From Armigeres subalbatus (taxonomy: Eukaryota; Arthropoda; Insecta; Diptera; Culicidae), in NCBI RefSeq assembly GCF_024139115.2, contig NC_085140.1:21013003-21077002 (forward strand): DNA of 64,000 nucleotides, in the 5' to 3' direction. The notes under the pieces were generated by a model. It was not told the DNA's origin. It ran no database searches and worked only from the letters and a program-made list of their open reading frames with translations. A program made the position numbers and the translations under genes. Shown one piece after another: positions 10,301 to 20,036 of this stretch. Position 1 is the stretch's first letter, and each line of letters opens with the position of its first letter.

Positions 10301-11548
10301 GAAATCATAGTAAACGACACGCTCTTCGCCTGCTGTAGGCAGTACATCTCTACGGATCAGCATGGATTTTTCCCAAAGAGATCGGTAGCGACCAACTTGA
10401 CTGAATTCACAACAACATGTATAGAGGCTCTTGACACCGGGAGACAAGTGGATGCAGTATATTTAGATCTCAAGGCTGCTTTCGACCGTGTTGATCATAG
10501 TATTCTACTCAGCAAACTGGCGAGGTTAGGCGTTTCCACTGCGTGCGTTGATTGGTTTCGAACTTACCTGACGGATAGAACATTACGTGTGAAAGTCGGA
10601 TCATCTCTCTCGGATCCTTTCATCGCTCCATCTGGCGTACCACAAGGGAGTAATCTTGGACCACTATTGTTTTCGATATTCGTCAACGATGTGACACTGG
10701 TGCTACCACCTGGAGTGAGGCTTTTGTATGCTGATGACGCCAAGATCTACATTGTTGTTAATTGTCTTGATGACTGCATTCAGCTACAAATGCTTCTTAT
10801 CCGTTTTGAGGGTGGTGCGTGCGGAACTGCTTGTCACTCAGTATCCATAAATGTCAGATAATAACGTTCAGCAGAAAACGAAATCCTATTATCTATAACT
10901 ACATGTTGTCTGGGACAGTTCTTGAGCGAGTGCAGCGTATCAGGGATTTAGGAGTTATACTTGACGACGCATTAACTTTTCGTTTCCATTACGATGAAGT
11001 GATTTCCAAGGCAAATCGACAACTTGGCTTTATGATGAAAATTGCCAATGGGTTTCGTGACCCCTATTGCCTACGCTCACTCTACTGTGCCCTTGTACGA
11101 TCAACTCTAGAGTTTGCTGTTATTGTCTGGAGCCCTTATCAAACCACCTGGATTTCAAGAATCGAATCTGTGCGCTTTGCTTTGCGCAATCTTCCTTGGA
11201 GTGATGGACAACATTTTACTCCCTATGAAAACCGCTGCCGGCTGCTTGGGCTGGATACTTTGGATGTTCGACGACGTGTGGCACAGGCCATATTCGTAGC
11301 TAAATTTCTAAATGGTGCTGTAGACTCTCCAACATTGCTAAACAAATTTTTTTTTTTATGCTCCTACGCGCACACTAAGGAGGAGAGACTTCATTCAGCT
11401 AGATGCTAGAAACAGTCGTTATGGTCAGCATGACCCAGTTCGATATATGTCGTCCAATTTCAACGCAGTGTTCCATCTATTTGATTTCAACCTTTCGCCA
11501 GCTGCTCTACAACGACTTTTCGCAGAACACTTTCGTGGTACCAATTGA
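7378..11548 (+). pseudogene. LINE ORF2: endonuclease-reverse transcriptase (nonsense and frameshifts)
   Basis: ORF2 nicks target DNA and reverse transcribes the element RNA. The frame is open from 7378 to 9810. An N-terminal repeat block (7387-8560) is followed by the endonuclease at about 8690-9420, with YYQNVRGLRTK, VVLTETWL, LLLGDYNQSG, LDLVL and a terminal INHPPL. In-frame TAA and TGA at about 9808-9833 and a frameshift near 9860 lead to the RT at 9872-10800, with GPDGIPAALL, a PIHKKGNK block, VDAVYLDLKAAFD, GVPQGSNLGPLLF and catalytic YADD near 10730. A frameshift near 10810 leads to the C-terminal domain. A T-run at 11348-11356 shifts frame again before the end at 11548. The catalytic residues are present, but the copy is inactive as written. 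Confidence 0.82.
7387..8560 (+). repeat. ~312-bp in-frame tandem repeat (104 codons) at the ORF2 N-terminus
   Basis: The phrase GTTGTTCCATCTCTTCTCGA recurs near 7600, 7913, 8225 and 8460, giving periods of about 313, 312 and 236 bp. A partial first unit begins right after ORF1. A shorter duplication (GASLAQFRQSP twice per unit) is nested inside. Units stay in frame, are rich in Pro, Ser and Asp, and match no domain I know. They directly precede the endonuclease. Confidence 0.88.
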
Positions 11549-11722
11549 CACATATACTGTAGATTGCTAAGTCTTTTTTTTTATTATATTGATGCATTTA
11601 TTGTGTATTCTGATTGATGTATTATTTGTATATTTTTATCCATGTTTGTATAATAATTAGGTTTTTGGAACATTTTTACCCTTATAGTCATTGAGACATT
11701 AGATGTCAGATGACGATTATCA

Positions 11723-11753
<31 letters not shown>

Positions 11754-11755
11754 AT
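11549..11755 (+). repeat. LINE 3' UTR with (TAAA)n tail
   Basis: About 175 bp of AT-rich 3' UTR ends in eight consecutive TAAA-type units at 11725-11755, the usual tail of LINEs that prime on simple repeats. Confidence 0.8.
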
Positions 11756-11844
11756 TCAAAAAGCGCATTATTTGTCTGCCTTCATCAAGCGAATAATATG
11801 CACTGTGAACAAAACTCGTTTCGGGTCAACATTCCCTTGTATAG

Positions 11845-11864
11845 ATTGTTGGTCCTGAGAAGAA
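11845..11864 (-). promoter_or_regulatory. Degenerate histone-type 3' stem-loop
   Basis: The minus strand reads GATTCTTCTCAGGACC, one mismatch from a six-pair stem with a TCTC loop, followed by the purine-rich ACAAGGGAATG. It resembles metazoan histone mRNA 3' ends. Confidence 0.35.
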
Positions 11865-12164
11865 TCGAATAATGCGCCTTCCGAATCACTAACAATAGGG
11901 TAAGGGATGTATTTTGAACCACCAGTTCGACGGCTCATATATTGGACCACTGAGTGCAAATCCCTTTTGATGGTCTAAAATAAGAGCCCCCGTAAGTGTG
12001 GTCCAAAATAGATCCTTTACCCTAGCCACTGAATAGTCCGACAAGCGCTTGTGATTATGCTGCCAAAGTCAAATTTCTGCTGTCGCCAAGCGATGGTGAT
12101 TTGCTATTTGATGTTACTATGATGAAAATTTGCTTCGGCTCAACTTTTTCGTTCATAAAATTGG

Positions 12165-12182
12165 GGTTCTGAAAAGAATCGT
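12165..12182 (-). promoter_or_regulatory. Degenerate histone-type 3' stem-loop
   Basis: The minus strand reads GATTCTTTTCAGAACC, followed by the purine-rich GAACGAAAAAGT. One stem mismatch is present. Confidence 0.38.
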
Positions 12183-12790
12183 TTTTCTTTTATTATTGCG
12201 CCTTCCCAACAAAACCAGATCCAGAACCATGCGAAAAAAAATCCACTGGAGTGCCGCTGACGCCGACGATAGCCACTCGATAGTTTGCCGCTAAACCGCT
12301 ACAGATACAGAAACCACCGCCATATATTGTGGGACCGCTACCAACGCCATCGTTTTGTTCGCTCTCCGTTACAATAAAAACTCACCGTTGATCATCGAGC
12401 AGAAATGACGCGCGAGCGCGAAATATAGGCCTTTTTATACCCGGAGAAAATGAAACGGTGGGTCAAAAGGTCCGTAACTTTACATCATTCTGATGTCCGT
12501 GTTGGGAATGCATGAACGAGAATGATTGGTTCTGATATTTTTACTGGGTAGGACAAGAATTAAAATTTTCAATAGTTTATCGCAAGCAATCATAAGTTTC
12601 AATAAAATTGACCAAATGCTGGAGAGTTTATGAGTCGATTGATATAAAAACCTCGAAAATCCTTCCAAAAATAAAGGCTCTAGCAACGTTCTAAATCTTA
12701 CATGATTTCGTGACGGTCCCCAATTTCAGATTTCTGTTTGACACCCAGTACCTTCGGGTAAGACATTGTCCAACGTCAAAAGTATAATTA

Positions 12791-15700
12791 TGGCCACTTT
12801 GTTCAGAATAGGTTTCACGGATTTCACGGAAATATATCAATTTTCCAATCATTTTGTCCAACCCCTGTACTTAGCGACGGTACTATCCATTAACGTACTG
12901 CCAACAGACTCGGTTTTCTGAAATTATCCAAACTCCATTTTCAAATAAGTTTTCGTGAGGTCGAATCACCGAATAATATGCAAATAATCCATATTCCCAA
13001 GGTCACATTATTTCAAACAACAATGGAATAATTTTTAAAGATCTCAATTTACGGTCAATGCTACAATATTCATTTCGACGCAATTAAAATCATTCAACGG
13101 TGTATCAAAAAATAGCAGCTCAATTTAAGAACAAAGGATTTTGTTCCATCCCGCATTATAAAAGGAAACCCACTCAATTGTACTTCCGCATCGAAGCAAA
13201 GCAAAAAAGGTTGACTATTATCTGTTGCTTCAATGTTGGTTGTTATGGACTGTGCCTATTAATGTTTGGAAATCTGAAATGATGAGTTACTGTTTACGTG
13301 AAGTGGATGTACCATGCGCCTCCATCAGATAGAAAAATGAGTATTTTTGAAGCCATATCCGCTCACTGTTCCTCTGGTTAATTTTTATTTAAACACAAAC
13401 ATATTATCGAAATTCTATCTATTCTAGTTCTTTCGTCAGATGCTTTCAATAGTCTAAACTGTTTCCATTTCTTTTACCGTTGCGTAGTAATGTAATGAAT
13501 AACGAATTTTAAATTCGTAAAAAAAAAAAACTTCAAGCAATATCAGGCATCATCTAATCGTATCACTCGTTCATTTCCTAGTTTATATTAGGACTACAAC
13601 AGATTTAGCAAACAAATTGTACAACTTCGGGTCGTTATTAAGCTTAAGCTCCTTGGAAATAGTCATGCATATTAGACCTTTTTAAATCAGCAGTAAGGTA
13701 AAGTTTTTGATCAAAAATAAACATGGATCTCATTTATAACAGTTACTATAGAAAAAAGATAACAGATTCAACAAACCTAAACCACAGATAACCAGATATA
13801 ACGTTGAATGAATTCCTGCTTATCATGGAATAAAAAGTTGATTTGAATCATCTAGTGGCAACGTTCTACGGTGTACTACCCCACGTAAGTTGGTAGCGAG
13901 GTAACAGTGCGATTGAATCTTTAAGAAAATACTTCAGCTGTTACTCTGTGACCGAAGCTTACGACGAATGAATTTTTCACAACCTGTGGAAAGCGTCTTC
14001 TGCTCCGAACGCACACCCTCAGCTATCGACAAAACAAACAAAGTATCCACTCTCACCTACTTGGAAAAAAGGGCACAAGGCACAAAGAACATCAAATTTC
14101 ATCGTCGTCTCATACAAATGAAGGTATTTGCTCAAGCCGCCGTTCGAAGGAGCCGTCTTTTTCCTCTACCTTCGCTCCGGAATTATGCGTGCCTTTTTTC
14201 ACTGCAACCAAAAGTGCCGTTCATTCCATTGTTTCTTTTCTAAACAAAGATCGTGGTCCGAATTTTGCCTTCGGCATTGATACACCTTTCTGGCCAGGAC
14301 GAGCGCAGATGTTTCTACTTTTTCATGTTGCCCCGATGGCAGCATAAAACAGCTGGAAGTAATCTTCGTTGTTTGCAAAGCTGTGCGATATTCTAAATAA
14401 CGTTACAATTCGATTTCTTCGCAGTTCAATTCATTCGCCGTATGTGGTCAGCTGGCAGAAGATGATAAAATTGAGTTGCTGTCAATTTCAATAAAATTTT
14501 ATCGTGGAACACCATCACGATTGGAAAAGAAAATATCGCACAGCCTTACCGACGAAACATCCCAAGAGAAAATGAGAATCTCACATTCCCTACTCCGGAC
14601 ATCTCGACTGGTTATATAAACATTAACGAGTTTTTCCATTTCCCATCCACAATTCCAACTATCTACAGAAGTTTCAGTTCCGCATAAGTTTAATTCTTTA
14701 ATGAAATGAGTAGTTTAAACGTGCCGTAGAAAATCTCAATCTCATTGTTGCTTGAATATATATGCAGTATCGCTCCGCTGATCTTTACTTTAATTGTGGT
14801 AATGCTTGTCTTACAATTTATGCAAAATCAGTCCCACGATGATCCGCTCCGAGGTAAGGTCCATTAATCCACTCTAGTTTAGCTGCAACTAACACCCGCG
14901 ACTCACATTTGAGCACTAGACGTCCAAGTTTTTTGTTTCCCCACGCATTTCTTCGCTTCACTTCCATTGTCTTCTACTATGACCTCCATCACTCATCCCT
15001 CACCATCCGGAACCGGTCCCGAAATCACCGCCATCCTATCACTCTCAATTATCCACTTTTTCACTTTCGCCACATTCCATTATCATCGGTACCACCCATT
15101 TTTACACACAACAAAAAAAAAGATTTTTGCCTTACTTTCCTCTGTATTTCTTCCTCCCTTCGTCCCCGCCACTTGCACTGGCGAAGGCGTTATCCCATTT
15201 GCTTATCACAACCCGATCTAATAGTCAAAACCCAATCACTGATTATGGCCGGCCCGTGGAACACTTCCTGCCAGCCCCGTCGGTCCGAATTCCGATGACT
15301 CTGCCTCGCCCAACGCACTTTTCAAACAAATTCTTCCGCCCCCTCTCGAGGGCAGTTCAGCTGAAGAAATCCCAACACCGGGCACACACCACAGAAGGAC
15401 CGCAACGATGTCGACGCGTGCATAGAAACGCAACTCACCGCCAAACGCCTGGCCGTACCGATACTGACTGACTGGGCTTGGGGCTCTATCCGATGGAACC
15501 ACTGCTGGAGCTCTGCGCACCAGCCCGGTCCTGCGAACTGACTGGGTGGCTACACTGCCTTCACAGGAGGTGGCAGGCTGCTGGCTGGCAGGGTCTTGCG
15601 ACAGATGTAGAGCGATTGGGGAATCCCTTCATGTGGCTAACATCACAAAGCGTCGTCGACTATACAGCGAGAGATGTATGCGAGGCACCGTGAGTGCCGT

Positions 15701-16370
15701 TTGAGTGAGAGAAACGGTTCATCCGGAATAGATGAAGGGGACTGTGAAGGATGGTAAGCAACGAAGTTATAAAACAAAATCTACCAGGTTGTCGTTAACA
15801 AAAGGTGTCCAAGAAAATAAAAGCCGGATAAAATGCAACTCCTTGTTCGAAAACGAATGACCAAAACGGTTGATTTACATTATTTATGATAGCTTCATGC
15901 GCAATTAGTGCGTCTGTTGGAAATCTTTTTTTTTTTTGTTTCTCAACAAGTTCACCAAAATGTGGGGCATTTTTTCCAAAAAGCGTAAACGGAGAGTGAA
16001 TTTCACACGAAAACCTTCTGGGAGATCCAAAAATTCTAAATAAAAAAAATATAACTTTCATCTGTCATTAAACGAGTTTAGTACTACAATATTGACCTGA
16101 TTTTGTCTAACCCCGTTTTTATCATGTTTTCGATCCGTTGTTGTCAACCCAAAAAGTTTTTGAAAATTTCAGCTTTTTTTTTATTGTTATACATAATAGC
16201 GCAAACAACAATGATTTTCATGCATTATCTTTCACCGCCTGTGGTTTATTATGAATCATTTCTGAGTACCTGTAAAGAATTTTGTAAGGAACTCCGACAA
16301 GAAATTACGGTCTCCATTCACGTACATATTTTGCTTTTCCAAGGCATAAAATTTAAATGAAAAAAATCCG
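12791..16370. other. Low-repeat intergenic stretch, no gene identified
   Basis: Several short open frames exist (13968-14243, 14909-15298, 15478-15693 on plus) but none has a recognisable domain. Two points are worth noting: TATATAAA at 14613-14620 and a comparatively GC-rich island at about 15240-15700. Without transcript data I cannot call exons. T- and A-runs occur at 13528 and 15926. Confidence 0.45.
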
Positions 16371-16375
16371 GCCTT

Positions 16376-16426
16376 TTTTTGTCTTTATTATCGAGACTTT
16401 CAGCCCAAGGCTGGCTCGTCTCGTTT
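16376..16426 (+). repeat. Dispersed-repeat end fragment (TTGTCTTTATTA...GAGACTTTCAGCCC)
   Basis: The segment with GTCTTTATTATCGAGACTTT and CAGCCCAAGGCTGG matches 60930-60970 and, partly, 33414-33436. It appears to be the conserved end of an otherwise lost interspersed element. Confidence 0.5.
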
Positions 16427-16970
16427 CCGATCTTTTCTATTTTATCACCAGTGAACCAGCAAAAATACACCGTGATTTTATTCATGGATTCGGGAACACC
16501 AGTCACATTTTTCAGAACGTTCCAGAAAACGTGACTGTATTCCCGAGTCCATGACTGTTGTTCCCGGAAAAATACACCGTGAACTCGTTAGTTCACAAAT
16601 TCATGAACCCTTTTTTTTGCGTGTACCCTACCGAAATAGGGACAGTCCCCATGCAACTTGGGGGTTCTGTGACGTCATATAGTCAACTTCATAGTTGAAC
16701 CGAGCCTGGCGATATGACCGAAATTACACCGTTACGCACTACTTCAAAGGATCCATATTCCAGCGTAACGGGAATGCTTGTGCCTGTGATTGAAGGCAAA
16801 CAACTTAGTGCTGGTCATTTTACTCAAAATTGGGTTATTGGTCCAAAGTAAGGCTTTCAATGAAAACAACCCACTTTTGAGTAGTTTTGAGTTTCAGAGA
16901 ATCACGTAGTTTTCTTTATATCAATGTCCAATGACACGGAAAGTTATCAACGAATCACAGTAAGAAGAGG
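16427..16970. other. Intergenic DNA, nothing recognised
   Basis: CCCTACCGAAATAGGG at about 16625-16640 forms a short imperfect hairpin. No gene is seen. Confidence 0.4.
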
Positions 16971-16976
16971 TGTAAT

Positions 16977-17221
16977 GCACAGAAAAAAGTAATGAAAAAA
17001 AAACAGCGCGTAAAACTTGACATACGAAAATTTACGCTATTCTACGCTGAAATTGTCCTCTTGCTAACAAAATTGCTTACAACTTGTATGCAATATTGAC
17101 GATTCACGTCGAATATTGTATACATTTAGGCTATATCCCGTATGGAATTACGCTAATAATGGTGTTCCATTTATGTGCATGATTTTTAGCGTAAATTTCC
17201 GTGGATTTTTCTATCTGTGTG
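16977..17221. mobile_element. Probable MITE with CACAG... inverted ends
   Basis: The left end CACAGAAAAAAGT and the right-end complement CACAGATAGAAAAATC are followed on both sides by GCGTAAA/AATTTACGCT-type sequence in opposite orientation. Length is about 245 bp, with no coding capacity. Confidence 0.5.
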
Positions 17222-17401
17222 AATAATAACCATTAAAATACTGAAGGCAGGAAGAATCACGTATTTCTTAAGAAAATACGAGTTCTAGGGGTATTGTCTT
17301 TTCAAGGAAAATCAGGGATACCACTTCTAGAAAGCTCGGAAAACTTTGTGGACAATGTTGACATTTTAAGAAATATTGTTGGGAGAACACAACAGTGGAA
17401 A

Positions 17402-18439
17402 CTTCCGGGCCTCTTGAAAGGAGGCTTCCTGGCCTCTTGAAAGGAAGCTTCCGGGCCTCTTGAAATGAGGCTTCCGGGCCTCTTGAAAGGAGGCTTCCGG
17501 GCCTCTTGAAAGGAGGCTTCCGGGCCTCTTGAAAGGAGGCTTCCGGGCCTCTTGAAAGGAGGCTTCCGGGCCTCTTGAAAGGAGGCTTCCTTGCCTCTTG
17601 AAAGAAGGCTTCCTGGCCTCTTGAAAGGAGGCTTCCGGGCCTCTTGAAAGGAGTCTTCCTGGCCTCTTGAAAGGAGGCTTCCTGGCCTCTTGAAAGGAGG
17701 CTTCCGGGCCTCTTGAAAGGAGGCTTCCGGGCCTCTTGAAAGGAGGCTTCCGGGCCTCTTGAAAGGAGGCTTCCGGGCCTCTTGAAAGGAGGCTTCCGGG
17801 CCTCTTGAAAGGAGGCTTCCTGGCCTCTTGAAAGGAGGCTTCCGGGCCTCTTGAAAGGAGGCTTCCTGGCCTCTTGAAAGGAGGCTTCCTGGCCTCTTGA
17901 AAGGAGGCTTCCTGGCCTCTTGAAAGGAGGCTTCCGAGCCTCTTGAAAGGAGGCTTCCTGGCCTCTTGAAAGGAGGCTTCTGGCCTCTTGAAAGGAGGCT
18001 TCTGGCCTCTTGAAAGGAGGCTTCTGGGCCTCTTGAAAGGAGGCTTCCGGGCCTCTTGAAAGGAGGCTTCCGGGCCTCTTGAAAGGAGGCTTCCGGGCCT
18101 CTTGAAAGGAGGCTTCCGGGCCTCTTGAAAGGAGGCTTCCGGGCCTCTTGAAAGGAGGCTTCCTGGCCTCTTGAAAGGAGGCTTCCTGGCCTCTTGAAAG
18201 GAGGCTTCCGGGCCTCTTGAAAGGAGGCTTCCGGGCCTCTTGAAAGGAGGCTTCCGGGCCTCTTGAAAGGAGGCTTCCTGGCCTCTTGAAAGGAGGCTTC
18301 CGGGCCTCTTGAAAGGAGGCTTCCGGGCCTCTTGAAAGGAGGCTTCCGAGCCTCTTGAAAGGAGGCTTCCGAGCCTCTTGAAAGGAGGCTTCCGAGCCTC
18401 TTGAAAGGAGGCTTCCGAGCCTCTTGAAAGGAGGCTTCC
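17402..18439. repeat. 23-bp satellite, about 45 copies
   Basis: The unit contains GGCTTCCGGGCCTCTTGAAA plus three further bases (23 bp) and runs for about 1,038 bp with few variants (CCGGG, CCTGG, CCGAG). Two 22-bp units lie near 17980-18008. Because 23 is not a multiple of three, each minus-strand frame reads the same 23-residue peptide at a different phase. All three stay open for 361 to 422 codons, so these frames are not evidence of a gene. Confidence 0.95.
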
Positions 18440-18593
18440 CAGCAAACACAAGATCGTATATCATAGCGAATAAGTGTACAAAGTGGAGGCCATATACGTG
18501 CATTTTGCATGCAGTCAAATGGAGGAATGCGCCTATATCGCCTCCACCATGTACACTTATTCGCTAGCATATGCGATTTTGTGTTGACTGGGT
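18440..18593. mobile_element. 154-bp MITE inserted in the 23-bp satellite
   Basis: The left end starts CAGCAAACACAAGATCGTAT; the complement of the right end starts ACCCAGTCAACACAAAATCG. Both continue into AGCGAATAAGTGTACA, giving roughly 45-bp inverted repeats. Satellite units resume at 18594, so the insertion followed array formation. A 2-bp CC duplication is possible. Confidence 0.78.
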
Positions 18594-18665
18594 CCGAGCC
18601 TTTTGAAAGGAGGCTTCCAAGCCTCTTGAAAGAAGGCTTCCGGGCCTCTTGAAAGGAGTCCTCCG
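18594..18665. repeat. 23-bp satellite, three diverged units beyond the MITE
   Basis: The units CCGAGCCTTTTGAAAGGAGG, CCAAGCCTCTTGAAAG and CCGGGCCTCTTGAAAGGAG continue the array but are more diverged, as expected at an array edge. Confidence 0.85.
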
Positions 18666-19055
18666 AGCTGCTTAGAAGGAAACATTCGAGACTCGTACAA
18701 GGAAACGCAGCAAATAAGCTTTTGGGGGGGGGGGAGCCTTCATGTCTCTGAAATTAAGGCTTCCGAACGTATAGACTCTTAATTTTAGTTCAGCATATTC
18801 TTAGCATATTAATCAACATTTTGTTTTGATTGCATAGAAAATTTTTTAAATTGATCATTCGTCGTTCTGTCCCTTTGATATTTTGTCCCATAGCCTGCTA
18901 TCCACTGTGCTGGTTGTGGAGGATTCAATAGTTTTTGAGTTACTGACATTATGTACAAGACTAAATTTTGAATTAAAAAAAATCCTAAAAAAATGTTAAA
19001 AGAATCCTTGAAAGAATTTCCAAACAAATTCCTATAGGAATTATCTTAATTTTTT
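18666..19055. other. Intergenic DNA, nothing recognised
   Basis: Contains a G10 run at 18725-18734 and AT-rich sequence; no gene is seen. Confidence 0.4.
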
Positions 19056-19435
19056 AATATTTCTACAAGAATTCCTTCAGGAATATCTGAAGGAATTTTC
19101 CGAGAGTTCTGCCTGGAGTTTCTTCGAAGTCCTTTGAAAATTTGGAAAGAGGTAAAACAAAACACTGTTCTGAATCTGGAATTAAGACTTTTCTTAAGAA
19201 ACCGAAAATATAGGGATTGCATCATCATATTTCTTTTTTCTCGATATTCTCGAGAATTCCTTGGGAATTCACTTCAGGAGTTACTTCGGAAATTTCTTCA
19301 GAAATCATTCAGGTGATATTTCATGAATTTATTAAAAAGTTCGTTCGGAAAATCCTTCCCCAGGAATTAATTCGGTTGAAATTCTTTCAGGCATACCTTC
19401 GAGAACTCCTTCAGCCAATAAAAATTTCGTAATAT
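19056..19435. repeat. Diverged GGAATTCCT-type minisatellite
   Basis: Interspersed GAATTCCTTCAGGAAT, GAAGGAATTTTC, GAGAATTCCTTGGGAATTC and similar words at about 15-bp spacing resemble the array at 48055-48870 but are much more degraded. Confidence 0.55.
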
Positions 19436-19508
19436 TTTAAATTTATTTGAAAAAAACCAGTGTAACTTTTGAACCTCTTGATCGATTTCAACCAAATTTG
19501 AAACACGT

Positions 19509-19528
19509 ATCATCATCATCATCATCAT
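19509..19528. repeat. (ATC)n microsatellite
   Basis: Six consecutive ATC-type trinucleotides. Confidence 0.8.
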
Positions 19529-19553
19529 GTGGGGAGAGGGGTATTTATTAGAA

Positions 19554-19575
19554 AACGATCCATCTACTATAACTA
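19554..19575. repeat. Target-site duplication, left (22 bp)
   Basis: Begins AACGATCCATCTACTATAAC and matches 20015-20036 at 20 of 22 positions. Confidence 0.75.
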
Positions 19576-20014
19576 AACTAGCTCGGTGGTCTAGTGGCTA
19601 CCGCTTCTGCCTTATAAGCAGGGGGTCGTGGGTTCAAATCCAGGCTCGTCCCTTTCCTACTTTATATTTCTATCTTAGTTCTTTCTGTATTTCACGTTCT
19701 ACCAAAACGATTCCTACTGTTATAACCTCCCACACAATCCCAAAACCTCCCGTGGCACCTATGAGAAATCGTAGAGTTCTTTGCATCTTTCTTAAGTGGG
19801 TGTCCAACTAACCATCCTTCCCCTTCCTCAGCATTCGCAAGGTCGTGGCCAGAACAGATCTCGACTATTGGAGAGTGAATTACTTCCATCTAAGAGACAG
19901 TGATTAGTCCCAAATCAACATCTGTGGTAACGGATAAAAGTGATGCTACTCTCATACAATAATCCGAGCTTGTACCACCTACGATTTTGTGCCGAAATGC
20001 TCAATGCTAATGCT
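19576..20014 (+). mobile_element. tRNA-derived SINE, 439 bp
   Basis: The head has A box TGGTCTAGTGG (19587-19597) and B box GGTTCAAATCC (19631-19641), with an anticodon-arm-like TCTGC CTTATAA GCAGG between. The acceptor and T stems do not pair, so it is not a working tRNA gene. A 370-bp body unlike tRNA follows. Imperfect 22-bp duplications flank it, which supports retroposition. There is no poly(A) tail: the body ends ATGCTAATGCT, so the 3' end may mimic a partner LINE. I do not know the family name. Confidence 0.8.
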
Positions 20015-20036
20015 AACGGTCCATCTATTATAACTA
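20015..20036. repeat. Target-site duplication, right (22 bp)
   Basis: Begins AACGGTCCATCTATTATAAC and pairs with 19554-19575. Confidence 0.75.

Larger units (their letters stand above)
5520..11755 (+). mobile_element. Non-LTR retrotransposon, CR1/Jockey-like, near full length but mutated
   Basis: The element has two ORFs and ends in a (TAAA)n tail at 11725-11755. ORF1 carries a PHD-like Cys/His cluster and three zinc knuckles; ORF2 carries a LINE endonuclease and a reverse transcriptase with YADD. No RNase H domain is seen. The left edge is uncertain: I cannot find a target duplication, and 5520-5970 may be 5' UTR. The Cys-rich N-terminal finger in ORF1 and the endonuclease-RT layout suggest the CR1/Jockey superclade; the exact clade is inference. 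It is collinear with the decayed copy at 1120-3395. Confidence 0.82.
11770..12790 (-). repeat. Copy of the histone-like repeat family (main cluster 56-60.4 kb)
   Basis: The region 12380-12790 aligns by eye with 58170-58570 and 59995-60395, sharing GACGCGCG, CTTTTTATA, CTGATGTCCGTGTTGGG, TTTTCAATAGTTTA, TGCTGGAGAGTTT and TTTCGTGACGGT. On the minus strand it has TATA (GTATAAAAAGG, about 12430-12440), and two degenerate histone-type stem-loops lie downstream at about 12165-12182 and 11845-11864. No histone protein can be translated between them. Confidence 0.55.

Noticed and set aside
14613..14700. Host core promoter at TATATAAA (14613)
   Set aside because: An initiator-like TCAGTT lies about 60 nt downstream, too far, and no coding exon follows.
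17268..18570. Three overlapping minus-strand ORFs of 361-422 codons
   Set aside because: They are produced by a 23-bp satellite lacking stops on that strand; identical peptide in all three frames and no promoter or domain.
19576..19660. Functional tRNA gene (TAT-like anticodon)
   Set aside because: A and B boxes are present but acceptor and T stems do not pair, and a long body plus target duplications identify a SINE.
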